A DNA stretch of 64,000 nt from Actinoplanes italicus (lineage in GTDB: Bacteria > Actinomycetota > Actinomycetes > Mycobacteriales > Micromonosporaceae). The stretch spans positions 186,001 to 250,000 of the forward strand of contig NZ_PVMZ01000010.1 in assembly GCF_003001815.1 (NCBI RefSeq), given 5' to 3'. Made by a program: the position numbers and the translations under genes. Positions 42,062 to 51,131 of the stretch are shown here, piece after piece (within the stretch, counting starts at the first letter, position 1; each line of letters opens with the position of its first letter). The notes below the pieces were generated by a model. The model ran no database searches. It worked only from the letters and a program-made list of their open reading frames with translations, and was not told the DNA's origin.

Positions 42062-45052
42062 GTGAGACCGCTGAAGGCAGCGGTCGCCGGGCTGGTCGCG
42101 GCCGGGCTGCTGTTGGTAGCGCCCGCCGCCCCTGCCCAGGCGGCCGAGTTCGTCAACACCGTCAATCCGATCCTCGGTGACGGCTCCTACTACTCCGCCG
42201 ACCCCGCGCCGCTGGTCGCTGACGGGCAGCTCTACATCTATACCGGGCACGACGAGGCCGGACCGGCCGTCAACGACTTCGTCATGAACGAGTGGGGCGC
42301 GTTCCGTACCGCTGACGTGGCTTCGGGGGAATGGACCCACTTCCCGTCACTGATGCGACCGGAGACCGTCTTCACCTGGGCGACACCCGGCCGCGCCTAT
42401 GCCGGGCAGGTCGTGCGCGGGCCTGACGGCCGCTACTACTGGTATGTCCCGGTCAGTGAGCGCGACTCGACGGCCGCCAACAGGTTCGCCATCGGCGTGG
42501 CCGTTTCCGGCACCCCGACCGGACCCTGGACCGACCACATCGGTGGGCCGCTCATCTCGCAGCGCACCCCGACCGCGAACACCATCGAGAACATCGACCC
42601 GACGGTCCTGGTCGAGGGCCAGCGGGTGCACCTTTACTGGGGAACCTTCGGCCAACTGCGGCGGATCGAGCTGCAGGCCGACATGAGGACACCCGTCGGC
42701 ACCCAGCAGACCGTCACCGGGCTGACCGGGTTCTTCGAGGCATCCTGGCTGTTCAAGCGGGATGACACCTACTACCTTGCCTACGCCGGCAACAACGCCG
42801 GACCGGCCTCGGCGTGCACCCCGGCCAACTACCACGCCTGCATCGCCTACGCGACGTCGACCAGCGCGACCGGGCCGTGGACGTACCGCGGCACGATTCT
42901 GACGCCGGTCTCATCGACTACCAGCCATCCGGGGATCGTCGAGTTCGAGGGGCAGTGGTACATCGCTTATCACACCGCGGACGCCGTCGGGGGCGGGCAT
43001 TTCCGCAGGTCGGTAGCGATCGACAAGGTTTCATGGGACGACACCGTCTCGCCGCCACGGATCAAGCCGGTCGTGCCGACGCCGGCCAGGCAGGCCGACC
43101 GGACGCCGCGCGCCAACATCGCGCACGCCGCCAAGGTGACCGTCTCCAACGAACCCGTGCCCGTGCAGTACTGGGTCAAGGCGCTCAACGACGAGATCGT
43201 GCGTGCCAACCCGCTGCCGCCGGACATGTGGGGCACCTGGACCGGCAGCAACCCGCCGCAGCAGTGGGTCCAGTACACGTGGGACCAGCCGATGCGGATC
43301 TCCGGGTCGCAGATCGAGTTCTGGAACGACCAGCCGCAGAGCACCGGTGTGGGTGTCGCCGCACCCGCCCGCTGGAAGATCCAGTACTGGAACGGCCAGT
43401 GGACCGACGTGCCGAATCCGAGCGCTTACCCGACCGGGACACAGGGGTTCCAGAACACGACCTTCGACCCCATCACGACCACGCAGGTACGGGCGGTGTT
43501 CGACGCCTCGACCAACGGCAGCACCTATTCGGCGGTCGCCGTCGAGGAGTGGAAGGTTCTGGCGGCGCAGCCCGCCTCGGTCGCGAACCCGCAGGTCACC
43601 GTGGAGGTAGGGGAGACCGACCTGCCGGGGACGGTGCCCGTCGACTTCGGTGGGACGACGTTGCGGGTGCCGGTCTACTGGGATCCCGTCACCGAGGCTG
43701 ACGTGGCACAGCCCGGGACGATCACCGTTGGCGGGAGTGTCCTCGGGTATGCCGGTGGGCGGATCTCGGCGCAGGTCACGGTGATCTCGCCGGGGGACAC
43801 CGAGGGTGATGTGACCGCGCCGACGCTGACGTTGAGTTCGAGTGGCAGCGCGGGAAGCAACGGCTGGTTCCGCTCTCCGGTGACCGTGCGGGCCACGGCC
43901 GTCGATGATCGCGGAGGCCGCCTGACGATCCGGACCCGCGTCGACGAGGGCGCTCCCGTGTCAGCGTCGCCGGTACGCTTCGTCGATGTCGCGGTGACCG
44001 GGGACGGGCGGCACACGGTTACCGCCACGGCAACCGACCGTGCCGGGAACGACTCCGGCATATCCGAACTAGAAGTTGATATTGACAGTGTGGTGCCGAC
44101 TGCTGCCGTGAGCGTCGCCGACCGGAAGGCCACTGCCACCGCCGCTGACGCCACATCCGGCGTTGATCGGATCGAGTACCTGATCGGTGCCGGGCCGTGG
44201 ACGGTCTACAGCGGTCCGGTCGGCGCTCCTGACGGCGGCAGGCACACGGTCTCGTTCCGGGCCGTCGACAGGGCGGGGAACACCTCGGTGGTCCAGTCGG
44301 TGACCATCCCGGCCGACCTGTCCGCGCCGCTCACCGGCAACGTCGGGCCGATCGCGGTGCCGACCGCCTCGTACACGGCCGGATGGAACAGCGTCACCGC
44401 CCTCAACGACGACGCCGACCCGGCGTCGCCCGGACAGGCGCAGATCTGGGGCACCTGGTCCGGGACGCGACCGGCCAGTCAGTGGATCCAGTACGACTGG
44501 TCCCGCCCGATCCGGCTCACCTCGGCCGAGATCAGGTTCTGGCGGGACAGCGCGGCAGGCACGGGTGACGGTGTGGCCGAGCCGGACGGCTGGAAACTGC
44601 AGCACTGGGACGGTACGGCCTGGCAGGACGTCACCGGGGCCTCCGCGTACGGGACGAGCAGCACCGCCGTCAACCGGGTCACCTTCGATCCGGTCGTCAC
44701 CTCGCGCCTGCGGGCCGTCATCTCCGCCAACGGCAACGGCACCACGTTCTCGGCGGTGGCCGTCACCGAGTGGCGGGCGTTCGCCGATGAGCAGGCCACG
44801 GCGCCGGTGACCGTCACGGCCACGCCCCGATGCCTGGCCGGGAAGGCGTACCTGGCCGTCCAGGCCCGCAACTCCGGCACCGCGGCGCTCGACATCGAGC
44901 TCGTCACCCCGTACGGCCGAAAGGTCTTCGAAGGTGTCGCCCCTGGAGGCAACGCCTATCAATCCTTCGCCGTCCGGGCCGCGGCCCTGCCCGCCGGATC
45001 AGCCTCCGCCAACGCCGTCCCCGCGACCTATTCCGCGCTCACCTGTAATTGA
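42062..45052 (+). CDS. Secreted GH43-type arabinosidase with carbohydrate-binding modules
   Basis: This 996-residue secreted enzyme has a five-bladed propeller of the GH43 class at residues 30-345. The acidic triad is visible in YYSADPAPLV (Asp), NIDPTVLVEG (Asp) and TGFFEASWLF (Glu). After it come a discoidin-like domain (about 350-505), Big_4/Ig modules (505-760), a second discoidin-like domain (760-900) and the same C-terminal domain as the preceding protein (905-996, CLAGKAYLAVQARNSGTAAL). GTG at 42062 has AAAGGAA upstream and starts a clear signal peptide. GH43 enzymes commonly release alpha-L-arabinofuranose or xylose, fitting the locus. Genes 36563 and 42062 share modules, suggesting duplication or shuffling. 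Confidence 0.88.
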   Translation: MRPLKAAVAGLVAAGLLLVAPAAPAQAAEFVNTVNPILGDGSYYSADPAPLVADGQLYIYTGHDEAGPAVNDFVMNEWGAFRTADVASGEWTHFPSLMRPETVFTWATPGRAYAGQVVRGPDGRYYWYVPVSERDSTAANRFAIGVAVSGTPTGPWTDHIGGPLISQRTPTANTIENIDPTVLVEGQRVHLYWGTFGQLRRIELQADMRTPVGTQQTVTGLTGFFEASWLFKRDDTYYLAYAGNNAGPASACTPANYHACIAYATSTSATGPWTYRGTILTPVSSTTSHPGIVEFEGQWYIAYHTADAVGGGHFRRSVAIDKVSWDDTVSPPRIKPVVPTPARQADRTPRANIAHAAKVTVSNEPVPVQYWVKALNDEIVRANPLPPDMWGTWTGSNPPQQWVQYTWDQPMRISGSQIEFWNDQPQSTGVGVAAPARWKIQYWNGQWTDVPNPSAYPTGTQGFQNTTFDPITTTQVRAVFDASTNGSTYSAVAVEEWKVLAAQPASVANPQVTVEVGETDLPGTVPVDFGGTTLRVPVYWDPVTEADVAQPGTITVGGSVLGYAGGRISAQVTVISPGDTEGDVTAPTLTLSSSGSAGSNGWFRSPVTVRATAVDDRGGRLTIRTRVDEGAPVSASPVRFVDVAVTGDGRHTVTATATDRAGNDSGISELEVDIDSVVPTAAVSVADRKATATAADATSGVDRIEYLIGAGPWTVYSGPVGAPDGGRHTVSFRAVDRAGNTSVVQSVTIPADLSAPLTGNVGPIAVPTASYTAGWNSVTALNDDADPASPGQAQIWGTWSGTRPASQWIQYDWSRPIRLTSAEIRFWRDSAAGTGDGVAEPDGWKLQHWDGTAWQDVTGASAYGTSSTAVNRVTFDPVVTSRLRAVISANGNGTTFSAVAVTEWRAFADEQATAPVTVTATPRCLAGKAYLAVQARNSGTAALDIELVTPYGRKVFEGVAPGGNAYQSFAVRAAALPAGSASANAVPATYSALTCN

Positions 45053-45064
45053 TGGAGGAAACAT

Positions 45065-45682
45065 ATGAAACCGCTGTCCCGGCTGAGTGTGGCCGCCGCC
45101 TGCTCGGTTCTGGCCGCAGCCGTGCCCACGGCCGCGTCCGCTGACCCGGCCGACCCCGCCCGGGTCGAGGTGACCGTCGACATCACCGAGATCAAGGAAC
45201 CCGGAGTCCTCGCGCTGACCGTCGCCGGCAACGCCGTCACGCTCCAGGAGAACGGCTCCGACCTGCTGATCCGCCAGTTCACCGGCACCCTGCCGACGGT
45301 CACCGTCACCGACACCCGCACGCTCGACGAGATCCCGGCCGGCTCCGCATGGGCCGTCCTGGGCAGCACCAGTGACTTCACCGGAACCGCCGGGCAAGCC
45401 CCGATCGGCGCCGAACACCTCGGCTGGAAACCGCGCCTGATCAACGGCGGTGACACCGGCCTGGTCAGCGAGGGCGAGGAGGTCGTGACCGTACTCGACG
45501 AGCCCACCCAGCCGGGCAACGACGTCGGCCTCGTCGACCAGGAGTTGCTGGTGTCGACGTACGACTCGGCCGAGGTCACCGGCGGGGCGTACACCGTCGA
45601 CGCCGGCCTGACCCTGCGAACCCCCGCCGACGTTGCGGCCGGTTCCTACCGATCCACCCTCACCCTGTCCCTCTTCGAGTAA
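45065..45682 (+). CDS. Secreted WxL-like surface protein
   Basis: This 205-residue exported protein has signal residues 1-26. The mature part is all-beta and acidic. Segments WAVLGSTSDFTG and GAEHLGWKPRL, plus a final YRSTLTLSLFE strand, resemble WxL-domain surface proteins that bind peptidoglycan non-covalently. ATG at 45065 has GGAGGAA upstream. It lies 12 bp after the GH43 stop, so it is in the same transcript, and is followed 11 bp later by a DUF916 protein, the usual partner of WxL proteins. It probably anchors part of the arabinan machinery at the wall. The WxL reading is by context and composition. Confidence 0.65.
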   Translation: MKPLSRLSVAAACSVLAAAVPTAASADPADPARVEVTVDITEIKEPGVLALTVAGNAVTLQENGSDLLIRQFTGTLPTVTVTDTRTLDEIPAGSAWAVLGSTSDFTGTAGQAPIGAEHLGWKPRLINGGDTGLVSEGEEVVTVLDEPTQPGNDVGLVDQELLVSTYDSAEVTGGAYTVDAGLTLRTPADVAAGSYRSTLTLSLFE

Positions 45683-45693
45683 GGGCTTCCTGC

Positions 45694-46641
45694 ATGCGCC
45701 GTGCCGCCGCCGTTCTCGCCGCCCTCACCGTCGTCGCTCTGCTGCCGGCGGCCCCGGCGGCGGCCGCGCCTGCCTCCGTCACCTGGACCGTCCAACCCGC
45801 CACCGCGGCCGGCCCGGATGGGCGCCGCTGGATCGAACGCACCCTCGATCCAGGCCAGCGGGTCACCGAACACCTCGCCGTCCGCAACCTCGGCGACGCC
45901 ACCGCGGTGTTCACCCTGAAGGCCGCCGACGGGTACCTCACCGACAAGGGCCGCTTCAACATGCTGCCGTCCGACCGGGCCTCGGTCGACGGCGGCACCT
46001 GGATCGCCGTGCCACCGACCGTCACGGTCCGGGCCGGTCAGACGGCCGTCGTACCGTTCACCATCGACGTTCCCGCCGAGGTCACACCCGGCGACCACCC
46101 GGCCGGGATCGCCGCGTCGATCGCCGGTGCCCAGGGAACCGTGCAGGTCGAGAGCCGGGTCGGGTTCCGCCTACTGCTGCGGGCCTCCGGGACGCTACGG
46201 CCCGAACTCACCGCGGGCGACGTCCAGGCAACCTACGAACGATCCTGGAATCCCCTGCGCCCCGGTCGGCTCCGGGTCTCCTACACCGCCACCAACACGG
46301 GGAACGTACGGGTCGACGCCCGCGCCCGCGTCGACGGTGTCACCACCGAGCTCGGCGAACTGCTCCCCGGCGGCAGCCGTGCCGCGGAGACCCGGGTCGA
46401 CGGCGTGTGGGGCCTGGGCCTCGTCCGGACAATCGTCGAGCTGCAACCGACCATCCCCGGCGAGTCGGCCGCCCGCCCGTCCGCGACCGTGACGGTGACC
46501 AGCTGGGTCGTACCGTGGCCGCAGCTTCTCGCCCTTCTCGCCGCAGCCCTCCTGCTGGCGGCCTGGCGCCTCCGCCGTCGCCGCCTGGCATCGATGCTGG
46601 CCCGGGCCCGCGAGGAGGGCCGCCGTTCCGCCGTGGCCTGA
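45694..46641 (+). CDS. DUF916/WxL-interacting membrane protein
   Basis: This 315-residue protein has a signal peptide (residues 1-23) and two Ig-like domains of DUF916 type (TWTVQPATAAGPDGRRW, then ERTLDPGQRVTEHLAVRNLG, with IDVPAEVTPGDHPAGI). A C-terminal transmembrane helix (LLALLAAALLLAAWRL) with an Arg-rich cytoplasmic tail follows. In Gram-positive bacteria DUF916 proteins are encoded beside WxL proteins and help attach them to the envelope. ATG at 45694 is preceded by AGGGCTTCCTGC. It is the last gene of the arabinan transcript. Confidence 0.82.
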   Translation: MRRAAAVLAALTVVALLPAAPAAAAPASVTWTVQPATAAGPDGRRWIERTLDPGQRVTEHLAVRNLGDATAVFTLKAADGYLTDKGRFNMLPSDRASVDGGTWIAVPPTVTVRAGQTAVVPFTIDVPAEVTPGDHPAGIAASIAGAQGTVQVESRVGFRLLLRASGTLRPELTAGDVQATYERSWNPLRPGRLRVSYTATNTGNVRVDARARVDGVTTELGELLPGGSRAAETRVDGVWGLGLVRTIVELQPTIPGESAARPSATVTVTSWVVPWPQLLALLAAALLLAAWRLRRRRLASMLARAREEGRRSAVA

Positions 46642-46783
46642 CCGCGCCGGGCAGCGAACGAGATCATCGTCTTCGTCACGGCCCCGGTCGCCGAGCAGCA
46701 TGTCCGTCATGGCGGTGACGGCGCCGACCGCGCAGGACTCCAGGTCCGCCCACAGGACAAATCCATCCGCGACCGGCCGAGCG

Positions 46784-46825
46784 CGCGGGTACCCGGACGG
46801 CTGGGACACCGTCCGGGTACCCGCG
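46784..46825. terminator. Bidirectional terminator-like hairpin
   Basis: A perfect 17-bp stem (46784-46800 with 46809-46825) around an 8-nt loop lies between the convergent DUF916 gene and the nuclease/SGNH gene ending at 46836. There is no T tract, but stem strength and position favour termination in both directions. Confidence 0.75.
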
Positions 46826-46835
46826 GCGACGACTG

Positions 46836-49124
46836 CTAGCCGACCGTGACGGTCTGACCACCGGCGGGCAGCCCTTCACCGGCCGCATTCACCGAGCACA
46901 CGGCCACGGTGTACGAGTGACCGCTGACCAGGCCGGACAACCGGACCGAGCGGCCGGTGGTGGACGCCGTCGAAACGATGGCACCCGGCACCGAGTTGTC
47001 CAGGTAGTAGACGAGGTACCTGTTCACGGTCTCGCTGTACGGCCCGGTCGCGGCGTCCCAGCGTACGTCTATGTAACCGGCACCGGGCGTCGCGAGGATG
47101 TTCGGCGGGCCGGCCGCGGTCTGCTGGTTGACGACCGTCACCGCGCCGATCGGAGACGGCCCGGCGGCCTGCCCGTCGCCGCGGGTGGCCACGACGTAGA
47201 ACTCGTAACGATGGCCGGGTACCACCCACTTCGCGCTCCACGAGTCGGCCGGAATCTGCAACGGCAGCCGCTGGAACTCTTCGCCGATGGTGGCGTTGCG
47301 CTGGTAGAGCCAGTAGCCGCCGGCACCGAACGAGTGCTGCCACTCCATGGCGATGCCCGCGGTGGTGTTCGTGGCCCGCATCCAGCTCGGCGCGGCGGGC
47401 ACCAGCGGCGGGATGCTCCCGGATGGGGTGCTGTAGGCCGGACCGACCTGGAACTGGCTCGACAGGACGTTGGCGAACGCCTTGGCGATCTTGTGCTCGC
47501 CCTGGGGGTTCGGGTGCAGACCGTCATAGGCGTCGGCGTACGGGTCGTAGCCGGTGGCGAAGTCCACCAGCCGCACCGGCGAGACCGACGTGTTCAGCGC
47601 CTGCAACGCGGGTCCCAGCTTGGCGTTGTACGTGCTGATCTTGGTATTCAGGTCCGGTTGCACGTCCAGCGGCGTGCGCTGGGGGACGTTGGCGACCAGA
47701 ATGCGGATGTTGGACTTGCTGGCCCGGGCGTTGGTGACCAGGCTGCGGATGTCGGCGATCAGCCCGTCCGGATTGGAGACGCCCCAGCCCAGGTCGTTGA
47801 AGCCGAGTTCGACCAGGAGGTAGGTCGGCTGGTACTGGCCCACCCGGGCCGCGATGTCGTCCTTGGTCTGGTGTGCCTGACGGCCCCACTGCGCGAAGTG
47901 GTCGCTGTCGAAGGTGAGCCCGTCCCGGTAGACCCCGTTGAAGTACGGCGGCGCCGACTGCTCCGGGTAGTTGGCCGGCTGGCTTCTCGGCAGTCTTGTG
48001 GTGCCGCGGTAGGGACCGACGAAGCTGACGTCGCGACCGGCCGCCTTCAGGTGCTGGGCGAGCCGGTAGCGCCAGGTGTAATCACCCTCGAGACCCTGAC
48101 TGATCGAGTCACCGACCACCATGATCGAGTCGACGGCCGGCCCGATGCTCGACGGGATCGTCAGCTCGGCCCACATCTGCTTGTGGTCCGAGTGCGGTGA
48201 CGACACCACCGTGGCGGATTGGACCACCGCCGCCGGCGGCACGAACAGGTAGTCGAACTTGTTGAAGCCGTGGGTGGCCACGCCGCCCCGGCACCAGTTC
48301 TCCTCGCCACCGGGTCCCAGGTAGCGGACCTTGATCTCGTTGCCGCAGGGGCTGAACGCCTCCTTGAACGAGCCGTGCGCCTCCTGGCCCGGGATACCTC
48401 CGTAGCCACTGTGGTAGAGGTTGCTGGTGGCCTGGGAGAGCGGGTCGTCGTTGAGGTCGCCACCGAGCAGCACGGTGTAGCCGGAGTAGTCGGCCGCCAG
48501 CACCCGCTTGACCTCGGCCGCCTCGCGCCGGCGCTGCTCGACGTTCTCACCCGAGGCGACGAGGTGGGCGGTGCAGGCCACCAGCATCCTGGCGACGGAC
48601 CGCAGGCACAGCATCTCCCGCTTTTCCGCGCCTTCCAGCGCGCGCAGGTCGTGTGCCACGGGCTGCGGGTCGACCAGGACGCCGGTGTTGTAGATGATGG
48701 CGTTACCGAACGGCGACTCGTGCTTGCAGTTGGCCACCTGGCCATTGCCACCGCGAATCGGGTCGAATCGCACCGTGTACGTCGCCGGCAGCTGCGCTTC
48801 GATCCGCTCCAGCCAGTCCAGACAGCCCTCGTTGATGGTCAGGAACCCGAGCTGTGGCACCCGCCGGTTGATGTCCTGGGCCAGCGCGTCTGCCACCTCA
48901 TTGCCCTTGACGCCGTGCGTCGGATGGCCACCGGCCATGTTGAAGTGACCGGCGGTCAGGGTCAGTGTGCCCGCTGCCTGGACGGTCGGCTGCTGGCCGG
49001 CCGGGGACGCCGCGGGCGGGGACGCCACCGTTGCGGCCGGGAGTGCCGCGTTTGCGGCCGGCGTGCCGACCAGACCTCCCGCCACGCTGAGCAGTATTCC
49101 GACGACAAGCGATCTCAGTTTCAC
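46836..49124 (-). CDS. Secreted nuclease-like/SGNH hydrolase fusion with fibronectin type III domains
   Basis: This 762-residue exported protein has signal residues 1-26. Residues 52-325 are an endonuclease/exonuclease/phosphatase domain, with GDLNDDP at 223-229 and SDHK at 312-315. Residues 332-540 are an SGNH hydrolase with block I GDSISQG (338-344), block III GFNDLGWG and block V DGLHPNPQG. Two fibronectin type III domains fill about 555-762. The GTG at 49124 follows GGGGGGAA and starts the signal peptide. Both catalytic centres look complete, so one polypeptide may cleave phosphodiesters and esters outside the cell. It is convergent with the arabinan locus. Substrates are unknown. Confidence 0.85.
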   Translation of the reverse strand: MKLRSLVVGILLSVAGGLVGTPAANAALPAATVASPPAASPAGQQPTVQAAGTLTLTAGHFNMAGGHPTHGVKGNEVADALAQDINRRVPQLGFLTINEGCLDWLERIEAQLPATYTVRFDPIRGGNGQVANCKHESPFGNAIIYNTGVLVDPQPVAHDLRALEGAEKREMLCLRSVARMLVACTAHLVASGENVEQRRREAAEVKRVLAADYSGYTVLLGGDLNDDPLSQATSNLYHSGYGGIPGQEAHGSFKEAFSPCGNEIKVRYLGPGGEENWCRGGVATHGFNKFDYLFVPPAAVVQSATVVSSPHSDHKQMWAELTIPSSIGPAVDSIMVVGDSISQGLEGDYTWRYRLAQHLKAAGRDVSFVGPYRGTTRLPRSQPANYPEQSAPPYFNGVYRDGLTFDSDHFAQWGRQAHQTKDDIAARVGQYQPTYLLVELGFNDLGWGVSNPDGLIADIRSLVTNARASKSNIRILVANVPQRTPLDVQPDLNTKISTYNAKLGPALQALNTSVSPVRLVDFATGYDPYADAYDGLHPNPQGEHKIAKAFANVLSSQFQVGPAYSTPSGSIPPLVPAAPSWMRATNTTAGIAMEWQHSFGAGGYWLYQRNATIGEEFQRLPLQIPADSWSAKWVVPGHRYEFYVVATRGDGQAAGPSPIGAVTVVNQQTAAGPPNILATPGAGYIDVRWDAATGPYSETVNRYLVYYLDNSVPGAIVSTASTTGRSVRLSGLVSGHSYTVAVCSVNAAGEGLPAGGQTVTVG

Positions 49125-49252
49125 GGCTTCCCCCCATGGCGCGGGGGACGGTCGGCACGACACGACGGATGAGCCCCCGCACTCCGCCGTGTCGACGATC
49201 ATCGTTGTCGATGTCTCGAACCGCGTCAATGGGGTAGTTATTGCCGTTTCGT

Positions 49253-50128
49253 CTACTCCACGGGGGCGGTTTCCTTGCGTCGGGTCACCAGATATCCGAA
49301 GGCGGCGGCGGTGAAGAACATGACGATGCCGTAGACGGCGGCGGGGATCGCCATCTCGGTGTTGTTCAGCAGGGCCGGGCTGACCGCGATGGTGATCGCC
49401 AGGGTGCTGTTGTGGATGCCGATCTCCATGCCGGCCGCGATCGACTCGCGCTTGCCGACGCCGGCCAGACGCGGCGCGCCGTAACCGACGGCGAGGCTCA
49501 CGACGTTGAAGATCAGGACCGCGACACCGACGGCGACGATGTAGTCGACGATGTTGTCGCGTTCCTTGAGCAGCGTGCCGGCGATGACCGCGACCAGCAC
49601 GACCACCGACAGGATCTTGACGGGCCGGGCCAGGCGGTCGGCGAGCCGCGGGAACCGGGCGCGTAGGGCCATGCCGATCGCGACCGGCACGAGCACGATC
49701 GCGAAGACCTGGACGACCTTGTCGAACTGCAGGCCGATGGAGCTGGAATCCGGCAGGAAGTGGGCGGCCGAGAGGTTCACGATGACCGGCAGCGTGAAGA
49801 CGGCGAGCACCGAGTTCACCGCCGTCAGGGTCACGTTGAGGGCGACGTGGCCGCCGAAGAGGTGGCTGTACAGGTTGGCCGTCGTCCCGCCGGGCGAGGC
49901 CGCGAGCAGCATCATGCCGACCGCCAGGGCCGGGGGAAGATCAAGGGCGAGGACGATTCCGAAGCAGAGTACGGGTAGAAGCAGCGCCTGGCACACGAGG
50001 GCTATGAGCGCGGGCTTGGGGTAGGCGACGACGCGACGGAAATCGGCCAAGGTCAGTCCGAGACCGAGGCCGAGCATGATGATGCCGAGCGCGATCGGGA
50101 GCCCGACAGTCGTCAATGACGAGTCCAT
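49253..50128 (-). CDS. BASS family sodium:organic anion symporter
   Basis: This 291-residue membrane protein has about nine to ten helices. The family motifs ASPGGTTANLYSHL (helix 4 crossover) and EIGIHNSTLAI (helix 9 crossover) are both intact, as in bacterial ASBT-type transporters. It would take up a bile-acid-like or other organic anion with sodium. ATG at 50128 has no strong ribosome site. The substrate cannot be deduced. The gene stands alone between two minus-strand genes. Confidence 0.92.
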   Translation of the reverse strand: MDSSLTTVGLPIALGIIMLGLGLGLTLADFRRVVAYPKPALIALVCQALLLPVLCFGIVLALDLPPALAVGMMLLAASPGGTTANLYSHLFGGHVALNVTLTAVNSVLAVFTLPVIVNLSAAHFLPDSSSIGLQFDKVVQVFAIVLVPVAIGMALRARFPRLADRLARPVKILSVVVLVAVIAGTLLKERDNIVDYIVAVGVAVLIFNVVSLAVGYGAPRLAGVGKRESIAAGMEIGIHNSTLAITIAVSPALLNNTEMAIPAAVYGIVMFFTAAAFGYLVTRRKETAPVE

Positions 50129-50243
50129 GGCGCTGGATTGTGCTCGATCAAAGAGATGCGAGGAATCCTCATTTCAGCCGCTGGCGCGGAGGCGGCGCTG
50201 GTGCATGCCGTTGTCCGGGTGCGGCCGACGGTGATCGTGGAGA

Positions 50244-50573
50244 TCAGGCCGCGGTTTTCCGCCGCCTTTTCCGGACCAGCAGGACCAGGCGTACGTAGAG
50301 CAGCGCGTTCGCCAGCGCCAGCAGCATGATCACCGGGAGCGTGAGGGCGTCGGCCACCCGGTCGCCGTACCCGCCCGGCTCCAGTTCGGCCCACTCCAGC
50401 AACGGGGGCAGCGCATGCGCCCCTCCGATCGCGAGCGGGGCGAGCACCAGCCCGACGATGCCCGCGGGACCGGCTAGGGTCGGTGAGTTCAGCGCGACCA
50501 GGACGACGACGACCGTCACGAAGATGTAGGTCTTCAGCAGGAACCGGCCGGACCGTCCCATCTCCCAGATCAT
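50244..50573 (-). CDS. Small membrane protein, about three helices
   Basis: This 109-residue protein has hydrophobic stretches at residues 12-35 (LLKTYIFVTVVVVLVAL), 38-55 and 78-97, and a basic C-terminal tail RKRRRKTAA. I do not recognise the family. ATG at 50573 is chosen because the longer frame runs into the divergent DUF4303 gene. The function is unknown. Confidence 0.65.
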   Translation of the reverse strand: MIWEMGRSGRFLLKTYIFVTVVVVLVALNSPTLAGPAGIVGLVLAPLAIGGAHALPPLLEWAELEPGGYGDRVADALTLPVIMLLALANALLYVRLVLLVRKRRRKTAA

Positions 50574-50609
50574 GGGCGTCAGTAGAGCAGATCGCGCGGG
50601 GGAGTGGGC

Positions 50610-51071
50610 ATGGTGGCTGACGATCGGCTGGCGGAGGCCGTCGCCGAGGGGGCCCGGCGTGCGCTGGCCGCGATCGTCACGGAGCGGCCCGCCGAGCGCC
50701 TGGCGGGGTTCGCGTTGTGCACCGACGACGATCTGCGCTCGCTGTCGGCGGCCGGCTGCACGGAGGAATTCCTGGCGGGGCTCGACCCGTCCTGGCTGTT
50801 CCAGCCGACCGAGTGGCCCGAGGACGTCCCGGATCACTTCGGCGACGCCCGGCGGATCCTGTCGCAGCAGGCCGACCGCACCCGGACGTTCGAGAGCCTG
50901 GTCGCCGCGTTGATGCGGCTGCGCCGGGAGGGTCTGGTCGCCGACGACGTGTTCCTGGTCGTCTGCGGCACCGATCCCGGTGAGCTGCTGACCAGGCTGG
51001 AGGAGGTGGCCGTCCGGCAGCTGAATCCGGCCGGGGTCCTCGCGCGCTGGCTGTCCGACGGCGCGGGGTGA
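50610..51071 (+). CDS. DUF4303-like protein
   Basis: This 153-residue soluble protein reads EFLAGLDPSWLFQPTEWPED and later DDVFLVVCGTDPGELLTRLE, resembling the DUF4303 family. Members occur among polymorphic-toxin immunity proteins and stand-alone genes; no toxin is adjacent here. ATG at 50610 has GGGGGAG upstream; GTG at 50604 is an alternative. It is divergent from the small membrane protein, 36 bp apart. Confidence 0.7.
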   Translation: MVADDRLAEAVAEGARRALAAIVTERPAERLAGFALCTDDDLRSLSAAGCTEEFLAGLDPSWLFQPTEWPEDVPDHFGDARRILSQQADRTRTFESLVAALMRLRREGLVADDVFLVVCGTDPGELLTRLEEVAVRQLNPAGVLARWLSDGAG

Positions 51072-51131
51072 CCCACGGGTGGGGACCTGAGGCCCGTGAG
51101 TCACCCCGCTGCCGGCGAGCGCCGGTGGGCG

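Noticed and set aside
36593..42340. 1915-codon minus-strand open frame opposite the giant glycosidase
   Set aside because: It is antisense to a protein with signal peptide and clear domains. High GC leaves the opposite strand free of stops, and its translation is Arg/Gly/Val-rich with no recognisable domain.
46644..46809. Minus-strand segment reading VADGFVLWADLESCAVGAV
   Set aside because: It looks protein-like for about 45 residues but has no supported end and then runs antisense through the DUF916 gene. It may be a remnant, but evidence is too thin.
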